This document shows positions 1 through 11,379 of a stretch of 64,000 bases of DNA, one piece after another. The notes beneath the pieces were generated by a model that searched no databases, was not told the origin of the DNA, and saw only the letters and a program-made list of their open reading frames with translations. Origin of the DNA: Sanderia malayensis (lineage: Eukaryota; Cnidaria; Scyphozoa; Semaeostomeae; Pelagiidae); contig RQOL01000714.1 of the NCBI GenBank assembly GCA_013076295.1, forward strand, positions 1 to 64,000, in the 5' to 3' direction. The translations under genes were made by a program, and so were the position numbers. Within the stretch, counting starts at the first letter, position 1. Each line of letters opens with the position of its first letter.

Positions 1-987
1 CGCTCCATACCAAGGCTTCAGCAGACGCTTCTTCTATTACTACGTCCGTTACTATTGATGTCTGGTTCTCTCTCTGTGTTTTTGATTTCTCTTTTAACTT
101 ATTGCACAGCGTGTCTTCGCAAATCATTTATAGGTTTACCTATTTTTTTGGAAACGGCGTTTCCTCCTTTCTTAATGCTACTGCAGGAATAAAAAGACAT
201 GTTGAAATGATTAATTTTAAGTAATCAAATGCATATTGAAGCGGAATGAAAAAATACACGAGCAATACAGTAATTAATCTGCCATACCGTGTTGTTGTTG
301 TTTCTGTGGGATGATCAACGAAAGAATTTTTGGAAACGGCGTTTCCTCCTTCTTCACGCTACTACAAGAATACAAAGACACGTTAAAGTGAATGATTTTA
401 GGTAATGAAATCCACATCGAAACGCAAAGAAAAAATACAAGAGCAATACGCTCATTAAACTTCCATACCGTGTTGTTGTTGTTGCTGTGGGATGATCAAC
501 GAATTCATTTTTGGAAACAAAGTTTCCTCCCTTCTTCATGCTACTGCAAGAAAACAACGACACGCTAAAATGAATGATTTAAAAAATCAAATGCGCATTA
601 AAACGGAACGAAAAAATACATGAGCAATACAGTCATTAAACTGCCACACCGTGTTGTTGTTGTTGCTGTGGGATGATTATGGAATTCATTTTTGGAAACG
701 ACGTTTCCTCCTTCTTCATGTTACTACAAGAAAACAAAGACATGTTGAAATGCTTGATTTTAAATAATCAAATGCACATTGAGGCGGAATGAAAAATTAC
801 ATCAGCAATGCAGTCATTAAACTGCCATACCGTGTTGTTGTTGTTGCTGTTGGATGATCAACGAATACATTTTTAGAAACGGCGTTTCCTCCATTCTTCA
901 TGCTACTACAAGAAAACAAAAACACTTTGAAATTAATGAATTTAGATTATTAAATGCGCATTGAAACGGAATGAAAAATTACATGAG
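1..987 (-). repeat. Left 182-bp satellite array (inverted copy)
   Basis: About five and a half head-to-tail units of roughly 181 bp, recognisable on the minus strand by the core AGCATGAAGAAGGGAGGAAA, an ACAACAACAAC run and the flanking CAGTAG / GTATGG. It is the reverse-complement counterpart of the large array at 34.3-42.2 kb and runs off the window edge. Units are more diverged from one another than in the right array. Each keeps a pyrimidine tract before CAGTAG and a GT after the CAA run, so the units look like exons with splice sites rather than featureless satellite. Confidence 0.9.
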
Positions 988-1144
988 TGGCTTCTCGTGT
1001 GCATTTTTTTAGACAATTCTAAACAAACTGCATGTTACTACCTTCAAAGTCAAAAAAATTGTCTAGAATTTTGAATCGTCGAATGCAAGACTCGGTAGAT
1101 GAAGATTCACTTGTCGACGTGAAAAACGAAAGAGATTCACTCAC

Positions 1145-1198
1145 CTGTTGAAAACAGCCAGTGTTTTGATTGTTTGAACCCGTCTTTGTTTGAGCCAT
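1145..1198 (-). CDS. First exon of satellite-array gene, left copy
   Basis: A 54-nt open exon from ATG to a strong CAG|GTGAGT donor, encoding MAQTKTGSNNQNTGCFQQ and ending in phase 0. The same exon in the right arm (34003-34056) differs by Leu for Phe near the end. Without splicing the frame stays open to about 1022 here but closes sooner in the right copy, which favours the donor being used. A CRE-like TGACGTAA lies about 152 bp upstream of the ATG. The 182-bp exon-like array lies immediately downstream. I do not recognise the protein. It could equally be a short non-functional duplicate; the phase-0 end does not match the open phase of the array units. Confidence 0.4.
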
Positions 1199-1349
1199 GA
1201 TGAAACTAGTACAGCACAACTCAAATTCAGCGTGTTTCGCAAGCGAAAAAAAAAGCTACCGCACTCTGTGACTGCTTTCAATGAATAAAAATTCACAAGG
1301 GATTTTAATTGTCCCCTCCTTATCTACTGCTGTCGATTCATTATGATTG

Positions 1350-1357
1350 TGACGTAA
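1350..1357 (-). promoter_or_regulatory. CRE-like site upstream of the left first exon
   Basis: TGACGTAA inside GATTGTGACGTAATG, about 152 bp upstream of the ATG at 1198. The same arrangement recurs before the first exons of the right-arm copy and genes I, III, IV and V in this window. Confidence 0.45.
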
Positions 1358-1639
1358 TGTTTAATTGGAAAAACTGTACAGCGGTTGTTTCCTTCGTCAC
1401 AAATGGCAAAAAGTATGTCTCATCTCATCGTGCCGGACCGATGGCATGTGAGGCACCTTAACACGACACAGTCACGCATATAATTCACGCAATGTTCAAT
1501 TTGCAGCACACATTTTCACTCCCTGGTCAAACACGTGGCAATGCATGTCCTTTTGACAAACCAGATCAGCGAATAAGTCAAGCAGAGTTTCCATTTAATG
1601 CATCCCATCATTGCTGTCCACAAAAATGCTCTCAGAATT

Positions 1640-2055
1640 CACGACGACTTCAGTGATGCATTTGAATTCTCCAAGGAATCAGCCCCAAATCAAGACTTGT
1701 CATGTTTTGAAAACAACTTGAAACCTCGGCCTACTAAGGCCTAAATTCGATGATGCAAGCTCGACAAAAGCGAGATAAACAAGTGTAAAAGTTCGACAAC
1801 TTGATCAGACAATGAACTACCTGGCTTTGCCTCATACCTGCGTTTGTTGTCGTTCACTGCCAGCAAATCTATACTTCTAGTTAGGTAAACAGCAGATTTA
1901 ATTCGTTCAGTTTCTCCAAACTCTCTTTACTTCAGAAATATTACCCTGCATTAAATGCACGCGATGACGAATGACGAAGAAACTGTATTTGCCGCAAAAG
2001 TCTCCTCGGCCACTAGTTCCAGGCTCCTTCATTTTCCCTTTCTTCCTGTGGCAGC
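1640..2055. repeat. Dispersed repeat present three times
   Basis: This part of the left arm occurs again, inverted, at about 23516-23905 as well as in the right arm at about 31970-32330. Shared landmarks are the TTCGTCATTCGTCATCGCGT stretch and the paired words GGCCTTAGGCCG or AAGGCCTAAATTCG. It marks a dispersed family rather than part of one gene. Confidence 0.7.
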
Positions 2056-2885
2056 AGGCAGGCAGCAGTGGAGAGGCAGAGAAGACAAATCAAGATTTAC
2101 AACTGGGATAACGTTTTTTATCATACTCATTGCTTGTTCACTACCATGCACAAATTGGCTATTTGCAGCTATCTGCAATATAAGTTGGAAAAATAAATGA
2201 AAATAATGAAGCATCTGATGTCAAATTGTACAGCTTTTCCATTTTTCTACAAGCAATCTAATGCCAACGAGTACGTTATTCTATTCCTCGTTGATTTATA
2301 ATCAGATGGACGTCCTCTTACTGGCCTTTCTTCACACTGCCACTCTGAGTGTGTTCTCACGTATTGTTGCAGCACGACATGTGACATCTAAGTACCCTGA
2401 ACCCTGGATAACGAACAAGAATGCTACTGTTAATATGCAAAAAGTGTTAATCTCAAGCAATTTGTGAAATGTCATTTACCTCATACCTTTCAACTGTCCT
2501 CCTGTGAAATCAGAAGATGTTTGACTGCTTAGCAATGAATTTTCTACCTAAGCGGACTGGCATTTATCGCATAATAAACTAAATTAATTTCCACCTATTT
2601 AAAAGTACACATTTATGTTGAAAAATGTTCATACTTTTATTTTGAAAAATGTTCTGTTTGTAGCTTGAACGTTTGCTGATAGGTAGCTGTTTCAGCGTCG
2701 AATTCGCATTTTGTTAGAGAGACGCGGGTTATTTGAAATTTCGAGAAAAATATTTCAAATATAAAAGGACTGAAAAATGTTTTTGATCTGATGGGAGAAA
2801 GTGCACCATCTCTCCGGCTGGTGCTTCAGATTTTAAAACAAGCTTTGTATCCCAGGTGGAAAGAGCTGAATGGAAAGGATAATTG

Positions 2886-3272
2886 GTTGAACTATTTTCA
2901 TTTAGCTACATAACCAAATATCAAAGCCACACAACATACAAACATATGCCAGTCATTATTAAATCAAGGTACCAGTTCAGGGTGCACCGTGAAATCAGTT
3001 CTATATGGCAATCTTCTTGCTACTCTCTCTGTTGTTACGTATTGTTCCTCACTGGTTTGCCACTGCTGCCTCTACCATGGCTGCTTTCGTACTTTCTCTA
3101 TTAGAAGTCAGGGTCCGAGTACGTATGTTTTGGGACCCTGGTTGATGTCTCTTCCTTTGATGTCTTTGCGTGGCAGGGGCTAACCACAAACCTGTAAGGG
3201 TTCAACTACTAACTGAAAGCTGATAAATCGAAAGTTAATACAGAAAATAAGCATGATGAGAGGATGAAATTA
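2886..3272 (+). repeat. Dispersed repeat; inverted partner at 21.7-23.5 kb
   Basis: The segment recurs on the minus strand as 21712-21896 plus 23296-23513, where it is split by the 1394-bp element at 21902-23295. This uninterrupted copy therefore gives the empty site for that element (the run TCTATTAGAAG near 3098-3108). A 73-codon open frame is conserved only because the DNA is duplicated; I do not call it a gene. Confidence 0.75.
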
Positions 3273-4548
3273 GACAGGGTTTTTTTTCAAAAAAACTGGC
3301 AAAATGGCTAACCTCAAATTTTATTTCACATTTATACTAAATCGACTACGGAGATTTCAAATCCAAGATGGGCCCAAAAATATTTTGACCGGAAGTCTAC
3401 TTTTCTGGTGACGTCATAAACTCGAAAAAAGATGGTTTGTACTGCCGTAAATTTTTTCTCGTAACCACTATAGTCCAACAGATGATATATTTGAATAGCA
3501 CACAGTAAGCGCTTTCGAATGATATATAGATTTTATTTTTGACTTACTTTTTGACTTTGGGGTATGACGTCACCATTCGCCAAGACGTCATCCTCATTTA
3601 CGAATAAGTGGAAATATCGTGGACAAATGAGCTTCAACATGTTAAAAACAGCGATAAAACACTTTATAGCTGTTTTTCACATGTTGAATTTTAACAATAC
3701 TCTAATGGGGGGGGGGGTGTTGATGTTATGGAAGCCAATAATCTTTATCACTCTCCTCAGTACTGCCGAAAAAAATGTAGTTGCGCTCATCCGTTTCAAG
3801 TTGACTATCTTCATCTTATTCAATGTGATCTTCATCACTTAACAATTCCTTTTCAATTCCATTATCCCTGTGCTGAATATATCGCTGTTGTCGGACGGTA
3901 GGTGCTTGGGACCCTGGAAAGTTATTTTCTCTCTCCTCTCTTCAATTTTCGCTTTATCAGCAACTGACTCAGCAATTAGCTATCTTTTTCATGCAAAATT
4001 TCCTTTTTAACTGCTGCAAAACGTTCATCAAGAACATCTTGCGAAAGTTGTTCATTCCAAGTATATCGATTTCACGAGCCACTAATGAGCCATGAGCCAA
4101 AAACGACCAATTGCGAGCCACCCATCTCATGGCTCGTGGCTAATTTCTAAGATTAACTGAGCCATGTATCTTATGGCTCGGGCATTTTATGATCACTTTT
4201 TTGAGCTACGCGGCTCACACCTCATTGGCTCAGGAATATTTTTTATGAGCCATTGAGGCATTAAATTAAACCATATGGGGCAGAAAAACAGATCGAAGGA
4301 TCGAAGTGGCCATTATTTGAATACCTTGTTTTAGCCTTTATCTTGCTTTAGAAACACGCCAAAACTGCGAGCCAAAATGCCAAGGATGGACATTTGGAAT
4401 CCAAATGCAATGATGCCCGCCGGCCACGGGCAAGGCGAAGAGACAAAAATGGATGAGGATGATCAGCTTTTTTATTTTTGAGTAAAACGTGAATGCATCA
4501 GTGTCAAGCCACCGAATTCTGACCTGACTCTGCCACCCGGCTCTCTTA
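3273..4548. other. Intergenic, probable transposon flank
   Basis: No gene seen. TGACGTCA-type words occur at about 3410, 3567 and 3585 and recur on the far side of the nuclease-like frame (about 6385 and 6559), so this may be the left flank of the transposon that carries it. Between 4075 and 4260 there is a dense cluster of GAGCCA and its complement TGGCTC in both orientations, able to fold on itself. Confidence 0.35.
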
Positions 4549-4811
4549 GGCTGCGTTTACATGGGACCGGTTCCATTTGGAGCTATTCGAAATTATTGCC
4601 CAAAGCGGTGCACTTTCTTTACAACCACATGACGCTCACATTTTATGCCTCATTTCCTATCCGTACTCATTTTGGAACCGTTCCACGAGTTTAAGCGAGC
4701 ATTTTGGAACGGTTCTGTGAAGTGGTTCCAAATAAAACTTTTTTCTAAGCGATCCCAATTGGGTACCTGTCGGAACCGTGGAAATGGAACCGGTCCCGTG
4801 TAAACGCAGCC
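4549..4811. mobile_element. 263-bp MITE with about 30-bp TIRs, TA target site
   Basis: The ends are inverted copies beginning GGCTGCGTTTACATGGGACC and are flanked by TA on each side, which fits a Tc1/mariner-type or similar non-autonomous element. The interior is also partly self-complementary. It sits at the 5' edge of the nuclease-like coding sequence and supplies the first ATG of that frame from within its right TIR, so it probably truncated the original N-terminus. Confidence 0.8.
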
Positions 4812-6310
4812 TACTAAGCGTAGCAACACCCGAGGCAGAACTTAGACAATCTGATAAGGCTTGCCTAAGAAATTTTCTTATTGCAGAAGCTAACGCATCC
4901 ATTAATGAATACACCGATAGAGCAAGATGGACTGTTGATGGTATGGCCTCTATACGCTCGCTGAAGCCATCTGACACATATCTACAGTGGTGTGAATCTC
5001 TATTGGCCCGCATGACACCTCGCAAAAAGGCAAACGCCATATCGTTGAACATCGTGATGGATACCTATCATAAAATGAGCATCAAGGAAGGTACAAGAAG
5101 ATGTCGTGGAAATACAGGACCGAGGGTGCGCATACAGGGCTTCCACCAAAAAATGCCCCAGGGGTACAGTTGGGAGAAACTCGTTCACGGTAGCGAGAAC
5201 AAAAATGATTTAATTAAGCTGATCTTTGAATATCTGAAATTTCCAGAAGACAAAGCTCGTATCTCTCTCCCAGTTACAGTCAACAACGAATGCCAGACAT
5301 GGAACATTGATCAAGAAAACTCCAACCACACATTGGCATTAACATGTAATCATGAAGAGGCAGATACCAGGATGGTTCTTCATGCTGCAGCGAGCGAAAA
5401 AGCAGTAGTAGTCTCCAAGGACACTGACGTTCTAATACTGCTACTTTATGCCTATGCAAAGGTTACACCCGGTAAGGAATGGTGCACGAAGTATGATACT
5501 GAGACATTTGCCTGCATAAGCAAAACATTTAGTCACTGGGGTGCAGAGGTATGTTGTTATCTTCCACAGCTTCATGCTATCACCGGCTGCGACACAACGT
5601 CGTATTTCTATGGAGTTGGGAAAGTCAGAACGCTGAAAAAAGTCTTGAAAAATCCACAATCGTTGCTGTTGATTCAAAATCTTGGAAAGGAAAAAGTGCT
5701 TAGCGAAGAAGACATTGCAAGCTGTATGCTGTTTATACAGACTAGGATGTACTCTGGTAACAAAAGCGAGTCATACGTTGAAACAAGAATCCGATTGTAC
5801 AAATCCCAAAGAGTAAAAAGTTCATCAAGTTTACCACCTGATCCTGGTTCCTGCAAGCAAGCAATTTTACGTGCTCACTATCAGTGCTTTGTTTGGCTTC
5901 AATGCCTTTCTCCAAATATAGAAACTCCACCACTTACATCAAATGGATGGAAAATAATATAGGAATCATTAGTTAGCCCTATTTGGTTTGTTGGAGAGCA
6001 GCTCCCACCTTCTTTAACGACAAAATGTACAACGCGCAAGCCAAAAAGGAGCAAAGCGAGTAATGAAGAAGTAAGTGAAGATTCGTCTGCATCCTCCACG
6101 AAGAAAAAGAAATTTTCAAAGTCAAGCTCACTACCCTGCCAGAAAAGGTGGGAAAGATTAGTAAAAGATGCAGCTACGTCACATGCGAAGTCGATTGAAA
6201 ATTCATCATGTGAAGCATCCGAAGATGATGAGGAATGGGAGCATCTATCCGATTTCCTTAGTCATTCTAGTGATTCTGACAACAGTGGCAGTGATTGGAC
6301 ACCTTTTTAG
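4778..6310 (+). pseudogene. FEN/XPG-type nuclease-like transposon protein, one in-frame stop
   Basis: Frame of 394 codons to a TAG at 5960-5962, then 116 further codons in the same frame to TAG at 6308-6310. Visible motifs are HEEADT (about residue 192), KDTDVL (214), HAITGCDTTSYF (266) and GVGK (279). These match the order of the acidic metal-binding motifs and the helix-turn-helix glycine loop of FEN/XPG (PIN-like) nucleases. The part after the TAG ends in a Ser/Asp-rich tail. The family is, to my knowledge, repeated in cnidarian and fish genomes and behaves like a transposon gene. The true coding sequence probably began upstream of the MITE, since the first 12 codons come from the MITE terminus. 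One nonsense codon, a lost N-terminus and no introns suggest a recently dead copy; stop read-through cannot be excluded. Assignment to the nuclease fold is inference from motifs. Confidence 0.6.
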
Positions 6311-6626
6311 GTATGTAGACATTAAAAAGTAAGAGAACTTTAGTGAACCCATGTTTGATTTAACTTTCTGCACGATTCATTTGTGACGTCATCAAAAATG
6401 TCCCGAAATTTTGAAAATTTAAATTAACACAAAATATATTAAGCCATATATCAACTTAAAGCGCAATTTATTTCACGGCTTTTGCAACTATTTTCAACAA
6501 AATCGGTCAAGCATTATGCCAGATATGGCAATTTTTAGATTAACTGCCCAACCAAAATGACGTCATCAGTCACGTGACTTACCCCCATATTTCGAAATGG
6601 CACGACCGCTCAAAATGTTCGTAATA
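6311..6626. other. 3' flank of the nuclease-like element
   Basis: No gene. It contains two TGACGTCATCA words (about 6386 and 6559) and a TCACGTGAC palindrome next to the second. A similar TCACGTGAC plus TTACCCC context occurs in the hairpin arms at about 24330 and 26030, which carry a second member of the same transposon-protein family, so these may be subterminal sequences of that transposon. Confidence 0.35.
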
Positions 6627-6813
6627 CAGTGGAATCCCGCTATAACGAACCCCGTTTATAATGAACTTCCCGCTAGTACGAACTAAAACTCCGGTCCCTT
6701 GGATTCTGGGAAGTAGTTCTTCATAAGAAAATGTCCCTTCTGTATAACGAACTCCCGCTATTGCGAACTATTTTCTCGGTCCCTACAGAGTTCGTTATAG
6801 CGGGATTCCACTG
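6627..6813. mobile_element. 187-bp pogo/Tigger-like MITE
   Basis: TIRs start CAGTGGAATCCCGCTATAAC and end with its complement; TA flanks each side. The TIR type and TA target duplication are those of pogo/Tigger elements of the Tc1/mariner superfamily. No transposase inside. A second internal pair of TATAACGAACT words gives subterminal inverted repeats. Confidence 0.85.
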
Positions 6814-7237
6814 TACCACGAACTATCGTAATCCGGTGTCAAAACAAAGGTTACCCATTTGCTTAGATTTTTCTACTCACCGACCTGTCTATATAGAGCG
6901 GCAGCATACTTTTCTAAGGCAACATTACAACGTACTTCCCTTGTCTTATGTTTATAATAGTCTTATTGTGCTATCGTATAATGCAACATGACCCTTGTTA
7001 GAAGATACATTGCACAGTACCCCCCACTCTGTACATTTCTTGTCACGACTTGACAGTGGAATAATTTATACGAAATCTCCTTTTACATGCACAAGATCAT
7101 CTTCTATAAAGTAAAGTGGTCCCATTTTTGATTAAATTTTCCAATTAAAATAGTGGCGTTGTCAGTGCTTTGTCTACTTAAGGGTGTCCAGCCGGTAATT
7201 GCGGCACTAACTTCATGAGAATCAGCATCCAGATTAT

Positions 7238-7477
7238 TTACAATACCTTCTTAATCTTACCCAGATGATATAAATACAACAGGCACATGGCTTTATGTAG
7301 ACAGAAATATTTCCGTGCTCCACATCTGCAATCAAGTTCTTCTGTTAGCTTATTATATGTTACAATGTATGTAGACAGGACCAGTATGTTCATGTAATTG
7401 CCATCACAAATGGAGCAATGTATATGATTGAAGGCGACAAATGAAGTACAGATCGGACATGTTAAAAGCCACACCAT
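7238..7477 (-). pseudogene. SWIM-type zinc-finger fragment
   Basis: A 79-codon frame ending in DCRCGARKYFCLHKAM, which fits the CxC...CxH pattern of SWIM zinc fingers found in MULE-type transposases and related transposon proteins. An upstream CPIC...CSIC pair is also present. No larger transposase surrounds it, so I read it as a relic. The start shown is only the first ATG in the frame. Confidence 0.4.
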
Positions 7478-7754
7478 GTTGCTGTCGAAATGTCAGCAAT
7501 CTTTGAATTCTACGAATACGAAAGCAAACAATTATTTTAGAGTGTTCATCGACTATATAATGCTTAATGATAAAGAATATAAAAAAAGTAAACTTTGGCT
7601 CAGGCTCTTAGCTTGTCTCCCCAAAATAACGAAAACAACATTATATATATCTAAAAAAATCGAGTAACAAATCTCGCAGGCATGATTGGTGTGGTGAAAT
7701 TAAGCAGCGGTTGTCGCAGTGTGGCCATAAGCCATACCAGCATTGTATTGTTTA

Positions 7755-7762
7755 TGACGTCA
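7755..7762 (+). promoter_or_regulatory. CRE site of gene I
   Basis: A perfect TGACGTCA 182 bp upstream of the gene I ATG (7937). An AGATATATAAGAT stretch at about 7785 could serve as the TATA region. Position and motif match those before the other unrecognised genes of the window. Confidence 0.5.
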
Positions 7763-7936
7763 AATGAATAATAATGTTGCTATAGATATATAAGATAAAC
7801 AACCATCACAACTTCAGTTGCAATTTCGCAATTTCCAAAGTGCACACAGGAGAGACCCTATTCAATTTCAATCGCTAAACAATAAATTTTTCCATTTATT
7901 TGGGATAAATTGAGCATCAAAAGTCGAAATTTGAAG

Positions 7937-10900
7937 ATGGAATACAGCATTCGAAAATCGATCGCTAAATTCAAAGCTTCGCTTGAAAAACCATCACAAT
8001 ATTATGCCGAGGAGAAGGTAGGACTAATCAATTGATTAACAAACATTGGCACAAATTTTAAAGAACATTTCTCTGCACATGAACATTTGTACGAAATGAA
8101 TGACAAAAACTGGAGCATATTGTTCTCCGTTAACTTGTTGGAAAATACCGACCCACTTCAACCTTTGCTGCGAAGAATTTCACGTTTTTCGGTAACTTTA
8201 AAGTCTTATAAGAAAAAAGAGATTGCTTTTTGCTAAAACACGGAAACGTTTCTTAAAACTTGCACAGAAATAACGAAATAGCTTGTATTTATATTGTTAA
8301 AGCGTACTGACCAAACACAAACAGAACTTTAATATGTAGAAGTATTTATTGGTAGAAATAATTTCATAAAAAATATGGAAAACGATATGCGCCATTATTA
8401 ATTAGCTATTGTTGCTAAGACCAATCACTAGGTCTGGCGCCTATCCCAAAGTGCTTAGCAAGCTAGCGTAACACCCAGATTAACAAAATCAATTTGACTT
8501 ATTTGCAATCATTTGTAATCATTAAGCCTAAATTATAGTACTTTTTATTTAACTTAACGAATTGATCATTATCGTGTTATTACGAGTCATTATTATCACT
8601 AATATTCATTTTAACTTTTGATTATTAGCTTTACTATCTGGAACGAACTAATGGCAATAAGATTTGGAGAATGTTTAACAGCTTATTGCTTAATATAGGT
8701 AACATATAACTCTATATAACGTCACTCAGCTTAACAAGTAAACGTGCTTATTGCAGAAGCTAGTTCTACACTTGCATCAGTTGAACAGAAATAAATATAT
8801 ACATAAGCATTGTTTCTCTAGATTGCCTCTATAGTAGATTGGCTGATCTGACAGAAGTCAGAGATGATCAGCAGGGCAACATGAAGAAAATGCAAATGCC
8901 TACTTATCGAAAGTTTGCATTCAATAAGGTACATTATATTTCATATTTTCATGGCTCCAGTTGACTTTTATAGTTCCTTTTAATTCTCTTTGCATTCAGT
9001 TTAAGTGCTTGATATAACTCTTACTCTAAAACAGATCAAAGATCATGTCAATGAGATCTTAGAGCACCATGCAGACCTTTATTCAATGGTAAGATGATGA
9101 ACTCAAGTTAATTCCAATGCACAATAAAAATAATCTATAATTACAAATCTGTCATCTGGTTTAGACATTTAACAACCTGTAGATCTTATGTACAACTATT
9201 TCCCATTTATAGATTGCAAGCTACCATATGAGTGTCCGGAACAAGATTCTGGACCTGGCAGCATATGTCAAAAGGATCATGAAAACTTGGGACAGGTTCT
9301 TTTATGGAATAACATTGATGGTAGGCATTTCTTCACTATTTTTAATGCATGTTAACAAGAAGGCGAATGATGTGAAAGTATCTAGGGCTATGTTCAGTAT
9401 CAAAGCAATACAAATTATCTATTTTAGTCACAAGATGATGTCGAAAGACTGGCAGAAGACATCAAAATTTTCCATAGAAAACTCGTATTTTAATACGAGA
9501 ACATGCTCTAAAAACTACTGGAGATAAGAGATGATCTGACCGAGGTAATTGCTTCCTGCAAACAAGAACATACAAGGAAGCACAAGCATGCTACGACAGA
9601 ACATCTCACCTATTCAGAATGGAAAGCCTAAATTTGAGGAAGAATACTTAAATGATTCAGAAGACAGCCTTGCATGTCTGCAGAAAAACAACAACAAGCG
9701 AAAAGAAAAGAAATCAAAGAAACCAGAAAAGAAGAGGTGTCCGCCAACAAAGCTATCTTCTATGGCAGAAACAAAGAAGATACATGTTCTTCGTCTGGCA
9801 ATGCTAATGTGCATTCAGCACAGGTGAGAAAAATAACTCTTGCTGAATACTGGTCGAGAAAAAGAAGCGATTCTCAATGCCAGTCATCAAAACAAATGAC
9901 AAGTATTGAGAATGCAAAAGTCGAAGAAGCTAAGCAATTAGTTGAACCTGAAGCTGAGATGCCAGAAGATTATCAAAGGTTGACAATGAATCACAAGGCA
10001 CCACAGTCGATGAAAAGATCAATTTCTTTGGTGTACAAAGAATATAGGCAAGGCAGCTTGGAAGAAAAGAGTTGCTTATCAACAGCATCGAGCAGAAGCA
10101 AAAGAATTAAGTTATCGCCCGTCAAGAAGAAGAAATGCAAAGGAAAAGAGTAGCAGAAGAGTTCAAATACCAACACAAAAAAGATCATGGAAATCTATTT
10201 GTCAAAAAAGAAAAATGAAGCAAAAAGCAAAATCCCAGTTACAGAATACAGAAGGGATAAGGATCTTGAAATTCAATTTGGAAAACAACGGAAAGCTGAG
10301 AATGACAACGCAACATTTACGTTTAGAAGCCAGCTCCTCCAAAGCCAACTAAATTAGCGAGCCATAAATTGCAAGGAAATGCTGCTGCAAAGACAAAGGA
10401 GACTACATCATTAATTCCAATTCCAAAAAGACAGGGCTTGGTGCAGGATAAAGCTAACGATGCAAAAACAGGTTGCAGTAGACACAGGATACTTTGGAAC
10501 AACCAAAAGAATGTCACAAGATGTGACATTTGGCACTGGCTTTATCCGTTGCTATGTCAGTAAATTAGGATGGCTGATCAAGCAAATAATAAGCGATTTA
10601 AAACTGCTGCTACATCGACCAAAAGAACTGTTCCAGCCATTATCTCACATTCAGCCACGCCAAAATTCAGCAGTAATATTTGTAGAACAGCAAGGCCTGT
10701 GGTACGAAAGAGCACAATGAAAGCGTGGCAAGCATAAACAAGGAAAAGAATGCCAAAGCAGTGTCATTCCAGCGACCAACCAAGCGATAAAATGTATTAA
10801 AGTTTCCCTACAGACTCTAAAAAAGAAAAAGAAGTGGAAAGGAGGAACAAGCTCAAATAAATGCCACCACACAACAAATTGCAATTGGCATTCCGCCATT

Positions 10901-11076
10901 GGCCAAAAGAGTCAAGTTATGCGAAGCTCATCAAGCAACAGTGACGTGAAGAGATACGACTCCAACTGCAATGAATGCAAATCGATCAGAAAGAAGAAGC
11001 TCGAGAACCTGGTCATTGAAAAGAAAGCCAAAGATGAAGCAAACAAAAAAATGCCTTTTTCTAAATTAAATCTATG
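7937..11076 (+). pseudogene. Gene I: micro-exon family member, C-terminal part decayed
   Basis: Unrecognised gene with short exons. Exon 1 is 7937-8017 (MEYSIRKSIAKF..., donor AAG|GTAGGA, phase 0). Exon 2 ends at 8928 with TYRKFAFNK and a GT donor; its 5' border is uncertain (8822 has the best acceptor, 8872 or 8875 keep phase). Exon 3 is 9035-9088 (IKDHVNEILEHHADLYSM). Exon 4 is 9213-9320, ending WDRFFYGITLM. Exon 5 starts at 9428 with SQDDVERLAEDIK but meets TAA at 9491. These exons align in order, phase and key residues with gene III. Downstream, 9549-10950 is rich in Lys/Glu codons but broken over several frames (for example 9674-10153 and 10345-10530), so the large last exon looks degraded or contains introns I cannot place. 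Function unknown; predicted product would be helical and highly charged. Confidence 0.45.
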
Positions 11077-11379
11077 ATGAACTCAGGAGACAATGAAATG
11101 CAGCTCACAAACTGCTTCGTAATTTAACTTAAATTTATTAATTACATATAAGATAATCATAGATATCCTAGGCAAATATTTTATAAGGCAACTCAATTTA
11201 TGAGGTTATTTATCAGAATAGTAAATCACAATACTGACTTATAATTGTAATAATTGATTGGCTATGAAATAAGGCAGACATTGAACTGAACTGTGTGTTT
11301 ATTTCTTATTGCAACTCTTTCATTAACAAATTACATAAAAGGAGAATAGCACTGCTTTAAAAGCAAGCAGCATTTGCTC
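11077..11379. other. Intergenic, nothing recognised
   Basis: AT-rich sequence between gene I and NUDT6-like copy A. No coding signal, RNA gene or repeat boundary seen. Confidence 0.4.

Larger units (their letters stand above)
988..2607. repeat. Left arm of a large inverted duplication
   Basis: This stretch is the reverse complement of 31395-34190 with high identity. It includes the small first exon at 1145-1198, its upstream CRE-like site, and at the inner end (about 2560-2607) the sequence matching the 3' UTR of gene II. The right arm carries two transposons (32529-33271 and 33278-33737) that are absent here, so this arm shows their empty target site near 1460. Apart from the small exon no convincing gene is present; short open frames at 1955-2467 recur in the other copies only because the DNA is duplicated. 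Confidence 0.85.

Noticed and set aside
1955..2467. Conserved small proteins MHAMTNDEE... and MPTSTLFYSS...
   Set aside because: They recur only where the arm repeat itself recurs, and substitutions do not favour silent positions by eye.
2883..3104. Conserved 73-residue protein also present at 23219-23515
   Set aside because: Identity is at DNA level across the whole repeat, including non-coding flanks, and the second copy is fused to a transposon end.
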